Shown: positions 4,944 through 5,810 of the stretch, piece by piece
Layout of the letters: every line of letters begins with the position of its first letter
How positions within the stretch are numbered: position 1 is the stretch's first letter
DNA from: a bacterium
GTDB lineage: Bacteria; Fidelibacterota; UBA2242
Length of the DNA stretch: 5,810 nt
Assembly: GCA_018895675.1 (NCBI GenBank)
Contig: JAHIOG010000468.1
Span: 1 to 5,810 of the forward strand
Reading direction: 5' to 3'
Translations under genes and position numbers: made by a program
Notes under the pieces: model-generated
What the model was told of the DNA's origin: nothing
What the model saw: the letters and a program-made list of their open reading frames with translations, nothing else
The model's database searches: none

Positions 4944-5418
4944 AGGCTGAATTGTTTCATTATGTATTTTTAGTGAAATATTTTGGATAATTTTAGTCAT
5001 ATCAGGAATATGCTCAGCACAAACAGTATATACTGTCTCTGCATCGATATCAAAATAATGATGAGTAATGATATCTCTCATTCCTTCTTGCCCTGTTAAA
5101 TTCATATCCTCATATTATAAAGAGAAGTTCGCTTTACACTTCAATTTAAACATAGTAACTATATTTAACAGGGTAAACTTTTTTCCAATCGATATCAGGA
5201 TAATTTTCAAGCAGTTTTGATTTGGTTAGTTTATCTATTTGTTTTATTGCTTCTCCGATATTAATCAACTGCATACAGATACTATCTAATATTTCGAGCC
5301 CGGAATTATCCTTCAGAAAATCATCACTTGAATTGATTTTATAAAATCTATTACCTATTTGATCTAAAGACCAGGCAATATTCTTTAATATATCAAGTAC
5401 AAGATCAATATCATACAT
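4935..5418 (-). pseudogene. hepT: HEPN (HepT-like) toxin gene split by a palindromic element
   Basis: The 5' part reads MYDIDLVLDILKN to DIDWKKV from the ATG at 5418, then runs nine codons into the element (YPVKYSYYV) and stops at 5148-5146, giving a 90-residue product. The 3' part resumes at about 5090 in another frame: GMRDIITHHYFDIDAETVYTVC to IHNETIQPAP, ending at 4937-4935. It contains RX4HXY (R-DIIT-H-H-Y), the ribonuclease motif of HEPN toxins, together with the tyrosine that MntA-type partners AMPylate in studied systems. Without the element the two parts form one normal-length HEPN protein of about 140 residues. The start overlaps the end of the MNT gene by 8 nt. The 3' part also has its own in-frame ATG at 5105 (56 codons), with GAGG only 2 nt upstream, so separate translation is possible but unlikely. 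Confidence 0.88.
5091..5178. repeat. Palindromic element inside the HEPN gene (TTAAAT type)
   Basis: CCCTGTTAAAT (5091-5101) faces ATTTAACAGGG (5163-5173), an exact 11-bp inverted repeat with a 61-bp loop, followed by TAAAC. The arms match those of the tandem array at 2096-2227, but its loop does not resemble that array. Its exact ends are uncertain by several bases because the original HEPN codons at the junction are not known. Confidence 0.8.
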
Positions 5419-5713
5419 ATATAGCATCCCGTTCAATCCTTCTTTTCAGGGTAGTATTCATTTTCTCTCTCAGTCTTACAATATCTACCTCTATTTTGAG
5501 AGCTTCTTCTATAGCCTGTTTGATACCGATAAGATTGAATAAATCCGGCTTTTCAAGTTCAACTACGATATCAATATCACTGTCTTCAAACGCTTCATCC
5601 CTAGCGTAGCTTCCAAACAAACCTATTTTCCTTACACTAAATTTTTTTTCAAATTCTGTTTTATTCTGAGCGATGAAACTGATAATATTTTCGCGATTCA
5701 TATTGGTTCTCAT
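5411..5713 (-). CDS. mntA: MNT-domain nucleotidyltransferase, MntA-type antitoxin
   Basis: This 100-residue minimal nucleotidyltransferase carries GSYARDEAFEDSDID, that is GS (residues 34-35), ten residues, then D46-x-D48, the exact GSX10DXD motif of MntA antitoxins. D77 in EVDIV is the likely third metal ligand. In studied MntA/HepT pairs it AMPylates the HEPN toxin next to its RX4HXY motif and so silences it. It is followed directly by the HEPN gene with an 8-nt overlap (translational coupling), the standard operon order. The gene is intact although its toxin is broken, so it no longer has an obvious substrate encoded here. The start may be the ATG at 5713 or at 5701; neither has a strong Shine-Dalgarno site. 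Confidence 0.92.
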   Translation of the reverse strand: MRTNMNRENIISFIAQNKTEFEKKFSVRKIGLFGSYARDEAFEDSDIDIVVELEKPDLFNLIGIKQAIEEALKIEVDIVRLREKMNTTLKRRIERDAIYV

Positions 5714-5733
5714 TTTTTCTTCGCTGTGAACAG

Positions 5734-5757
5734 TTTATCCCGATCTCTCAGGATAAA
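5734..5757. promoter_or_regulatory. Dyad between the divergent MNT gene and right-edge gene
   Basis: TTTATCC (5734-5740) and GGATAAA (5751-5757) are exact inverted repeats separated by 10 bp, in the short spacer between two divergent starts. This is a plausible operator for one or both genes. No binding protein can be named. Confidence 0.4.
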
Positions 5758-5762
5758 GGAGG
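5757..5762 (+). promoter_or_regulatory. Strong Shine-Dalgarno site AGGAGG
   Basis: AGGAGG lies 9 nt before the ATG at 5772 and fixes that start. Its first base is the last base of the dyad, so a repressor bound there could also hinder this gene. Confidence 0.75.
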
Positions 5763-5771
5763 CAATTATTA

Positions 5772-5810
5772 ATGGATAATTTCAAATCAAATCCAAAATC
5801 CAAAGATCAA
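5772..5810 (+). CDS. Start of an unidentified gene, cut by the window edge
   Basis: Thirteen codons are visible, MDNFKSNPKSKDQ, read from an ATG with an ideal ribosome binding site. The stretch is low in complexity (repeats of AAATC and CCAAA). Such NPKSK-type beginnings occur in some small four-helix-bundle (S23-like) proteins, but 13 residues cannot support that call. The gene is transcribed divergently from the MNT-HEPN operon. Confidence 0.55.
   Translation, partial: MDNFKSNPKSKDQ

Noticed and set aside
4773..4973. Plus-strand open frame of 66 codons
   Set aside because: It spans hairpins and the antisense of the HEPN 3' end; no motif, no ribosome site.
1371..5178. Integron attC sites between toxin-antitoxin cassettes
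   Set aside because: The arms GTTYACC do not fit the attC core GTTRRRY, several elements lie inside genes rather than between cassettes, and there is no integrase.
3456..5727. Shared TTTTCTTCGCTGT at 3456-3468 and 5715-5727
   Set aside because: A 13-bp match in AT-rich sequence without extended similarity; too short to call a repeat.
5772..5810. Four-helix-bundle (S23-like) protein start
   Set aside because: Only 13 low-complexity residues are visible, so the family cannot be assigned.

Overview
The window reads as an accessory region of an uncultured, AT-rich bacterium that is crowded with toxin-antitoxin-type genes. Shine-Dalgarno sites are clear (GGAG before the transposase, GAGG before the DUF6922 gene, AGGAGG before the gene at the right edge). 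The gene mix (DUF6922/AbiEii, AAA_14-DUF4143 ATPase, GxxExxxR protein, MNT/HEPN, IS630) is common in the FCB group and in some Desulfobacterota. That lineage call is an inference, not something the sequence proves.

Layout, left to right. At 3-170 (+) is the 3' end of an unidentified gene whose last codon was hit by a complete IS630-family element (141-1352, TA duplicated on both sides). The IS transposase lies in two frames joined at an A8 tract. At 1353-1968 (-) is a GxxExxxR-family gene split into four pieces by short palindromic elements. At 1990-2227 lie intergenic hairpins and two copies of a 64-bp palindromic tandem repeat. At 2301-3190 (-) an intact DUF6922 gene overlaps an AbiEii-type nucleotidyltransferase gene, a likely toxin-antitoxin operon. 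At 3249-3512 is a second composite of the same intergenic hairpins. At 3525-4688 (-) is an AAA_14/DUF4143 ATPase gene with one in-frame TGA. At 4740-4943 there is no gene, only hairpins. At 4935-5713 (-) is an MntA/HepT (MNT-HEPN) operon. Its antitoxin gene is intact, but the HEPN toxin gene is cut by another palindromic element just before the RX4HXY catalytic motif. At 5772 a new gene starts on the + strand and runs off the window.

The main unexplained signal is the family of short palindromic elements. Each has an arm of about 13-17 bp of the form GTTYACCCYGT plus a variable 6-mer, then a loop, then the reverse-complement arm. The arm sequence differs between copies (CCCCGTGTAATA, CCCCATGTAATA, CCCTGTTAAATA, CCCTGTGAGATA), but most opposite arms change to match. 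They occur between genes and also inside at least two genes, which they break. I read the window as a decaying toxin-antitoxin/defence cluster colonised by a MITE- or REPIN-like palindromic element that I do not recognise.
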